DNA from: Mercurialis annua
Taxonomy: Eukaryota > Streptophyta > Magnoliopsida > Malpighiales > Euphorbiaceae
Direction of reading: 5' to 3'
DNA length: 64,000 nt
NCBI RefSeq assembly: GCF_937616625.2
Contig: NC_065576.1
Location: forward strand, 26,892,628-26,956,627
This document shows positions 61,961-64,000 of the stretch, one piece after another. Each line of letters starts with the position of its first letter. Position 1 is the first letter of the stretch. The notes beneath the pieces are model-generated. The model did not search any database and was not told the DNA's origin. It worked only from the letters and a program-made list of their open reading frames with translations. The position numbers were made by a program, and so were the translations under genes.

Positions 61961-62850
61961 TGGTTATTTTACGCAAAGTGTGCGCGAAAAGTGACGTTAG
62001 GTTAGGATGTCGCGTCTCAAGTCTCTTTAACGCGTCGTTTTTATTAACTAAGCATGGTTAGGTTATATTACGCAAAGTGTGCATGAAAAGTGATGCTAGA
62101 TTAATACGTCACGTCTCAAGTCTCTTTAACGCGTCGTTCCGATTACCTAACCATGGTTAGTGACTCTAGGTTAGGATGTCGAAGTGTGCGTGAAAAGTGG
62201 CGCTAGATTAGTATGTCGCGTCTCAAGTCTGTTTAACGCGTCGTTCTGATTACCTAAGCATGGTTAGGTTATATTACGCAAAGTGTGCGTAAAAAGTGAC
62301 GCTAGATTAGTATGGCGCATCTCAAGTCTCTTTTACGGGTCGTTTCGATTACCATGCTTATGTCGCGTCACAAGTCTGTCTAACTCTTCGTTCCGATTAC
62401 CTAAGCATGGTTAGGTTATATTACGCAAAGTGAGCGTGAAAAGTGACGCAAGATTAGTATGTCGCGTCACAAGTCTCTTTAACGCGTCGATCCTATTACC
62501 TAAGCATGGTTAGGTTATATTACACAAAGTGTGTCTCAAAAGTGACGCTAAATTAGTATGTCGTGTCACAAGTCTCTTTAACGCGTCGTTCTGAATACCT
62601 AAGCATGGTTAGGTTATATTACACAAAGTGTGCGTGAAAAGTGACGCTAGATTACTATGTCGTCTCTCAAGTCTCTTTAACGCGTCGTTCCGGTTATCTA
62701 AGCATGGTTATGATATATTACGCAAAGTGTGCGTAAAAAGTGACGCTAGATTAGTAAGGTGCGTCTTAAGTCTCTCACAGTCTCTTTAATGCATCGTTAC
62801 AATTACCTAAGCATGGTTAGGCTATATTACGCAAAGTGTGCGTAAAGAGT

Positions 62851-63736
62851 GACAATAGATTAGTATGTTGCGTCTCAAGTCTCTTTAACGCGTCGTTCCG
62901 ATTACCTCGGCATGGTTAGGTTATTTTACGCAAAGTATGCGTGAAAAGTGACGCTAGATTAGTGCGCCGCGTCTCAAGTCTCTTTAATGCGTCGTTCCGA
63001 TTACCTAAGCATGGTTAGGTTATATTACCCAAATTGTGCATGAAACCTGACGCTAGATTAGTATGTCCCGTCTCAAGTCTCTTTAATGCGCCGTTCCCAT
63101 TACGTAAGCATGGTTAGGTTATATTATGCAAAGTGTGCGTGAAAAGTGACGCTAGATTAGTATGTCGCGTCTCAAGTCTCTTTAAGGCATCGTTCCGATT
63201 AACTAAGCCTGGTTAGGTTATATTACGCAAAGTGTGCGTCAAAAGTGACGCTAGATTAGTATGGCGCGTCTCAAGTCTCTTTAATGCGTCGTATCGATTA
63301 CCATGCTTATGTCGCGTCAAAAGTATATCTAACGCGTATTTCCAATTACCTAAGCATGGATACGTTATATTACGCAATGTGTGCGTGAAATGTGACGCTA
63401 GATTAGAATGTTGCGTCACAAGTCTCTCTAACGCTTTCCTATTATCTATGCATAGTTAGGTTATATTACACAAAGTATACGTGAAAAGTGACGCTAGATT
63501 AGTATGTCGAATCTCCAGTCTCTTTAAAGCGTCTTTCTAATTACCTATGTATGGTTAGGTTATATTAAGCAAAGTGTGCGTGAAAAGTGATGTTAGATTA
63601 CTATGAAGCGTCTTAAGTCTCTTTAACCTGTCGTTTCGATTAGCATTGCATATGTCGCGTCGCAAGTGTCTCTAAAGCATTGTTCTTATTACCTAAGCAT
63701 GGTTTGGTTATATTACGCAAAGTGTGCGTAAAAAGT
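62851..63736 (-). repeat. Satellite 2 886-bp higher-order repeat, copy 1
   Basis: The unit is about nine monomers (9 x 99 less 5 bp), measured from GACAATAGAT at 62851 to the same word at 63737. Diagnostic variants repeated in both copies are ATTACCTCGGCATGG, TTATATTACCCAAAT, GAAACCTGACGC and CGTTCCCATTACG. Confidence 0.85.
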
Positions 63737-64000
63737 GACAATAGATTAGTATGTTGCGTCTCAAGTCTCTTTAACGCGTCGTTCCGATTACCTCGGCATG
63801 GTTAGGTTATTTTACGCAAAGTATGCGTGAAAAGTGACGCTAGATTAGTGCGTCGCGTCTCAAGTCTCTTTATTGCGTCGTTCCGATTACCTAAGCATGG
63901 TTAGGTTATATTACCCAAATTTGGCATGAAACCTGACGCTAGATTAGTATGTCCCATCTCAAGTCTCTTCAATGCGTCGTTCCCATTACGTAAGCATGGT
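63737..64000 (-). repeat. Satellite 2 886-bp higher-order repeat, copy 2 (cut by window)
   Basis: The second copy carries the same four diagnostic variants in the same order, with few differences (CCCAAATTTGG against CCCAAATTGTG). It is cut off by the end of the window. Confidence 0.82.

Larger units (their letters stand above)
61926..64000 (-). repeat. Satellite 2 array, reverse part
   Basis: About 20 monomers in reverse orientation, continuing past the window edge. They read CTAGATTAGTATGTCGCG almost throughout, so this side holds essentially only the AATCTAG variant. Shortened fused monomers (CGATTACCATGCTTATGTCG) occur near 62347 and 63296, with a related one near 63637. Two tandem copies of an 886-bp unit are visible. 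No gene is present. Confidence 0.95.

Noticed and set aside
55551..64000. Telomere-like words (CCTAA, TTAGG) in satellite 2
   Set aside because: They occur once per 99-bp monomer as part of a dyad and never in tandem, so this is not telomeric repeat.
1..64000. CENP-B box or proven centromere function
   Set aside because: No convincing CENP-B box is visible, and plants generally lack that system. Centromere identity would need CENH3 ChIP data.

Overview
The window is almost entirely satellite DNA from a large eukaryotic genome, most likely a flowering plant. The evidence is long tandem arrays with nested higher-order repeats (HORs), an intact Mutator-type MITE, and a ~3-kb solo LTR whose ends look like those of plant Ty3/gypsy elements. 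I find no protein-coding gene, rRNA, tRNA or CRISPR array that I can defend. The long open frames arise because both satellite periods (60 and 99 bp) are multiples of three.

Layout. (1) Positions 1-55550 hold satellite 1, a 60-bp monomer made of two 30-bp half-units that share the 10-mer AAACGTTTGG. It has two structural domains. Domain 1 (about 1-36850) begins with nearly identical 2831-bp tandem copies and continues as an ~11-kb superunit, each copy marked by a ~0.96-kb block in inverted orientation (10926, 21952, 33391). Domain 2 (about 36851-55550) is built from ~1.0-1.25-kb units. These carry two markers: a fused monomer containing AGGGTAAAC and, about 300-360 bp downstream, a ~35-bp inverted half-unit that can fold back on its neighbours. 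Younger 1530-bp and 2444-bp tandem duplications lie inside domain 2. (2) A 364-bp MITE with 71-bp terminal inverted repeats and a perfect 9-bp target duplication interrupts satellite 1 at 51057-51420. (3) At about 55550 satellite 1 switches abruptly to satellite 2, an unrelated 99-bp monomer. (4) Satellite 2 is split at 56923-59880 by a 2958-bp solo LTR (TG...CA ends, 5-bp target duplication CTTTG). (5) Satellite 2 runs forward to about 61925 and then flips to the reverse orientation through to 64000.

Order of events that I infer: amplification of both satellites, with inversions fixed inside units and then copied along with them; later segmental duplications of 1.5-2.8 kb; and insertion of the MITE and LTR into arrays that already existed. 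The main variants of satellite 1 are C-to-T or G-to-A changes at its CpG sites, as expected for long-term cytosine methylation. Together this fits pericentromeric, centromeric or knob-type heterochromatin. The sequence alone does not show centromere function. Identities quoted are by eye, and HOR boundaries are approximate unless a sharp break is stated.
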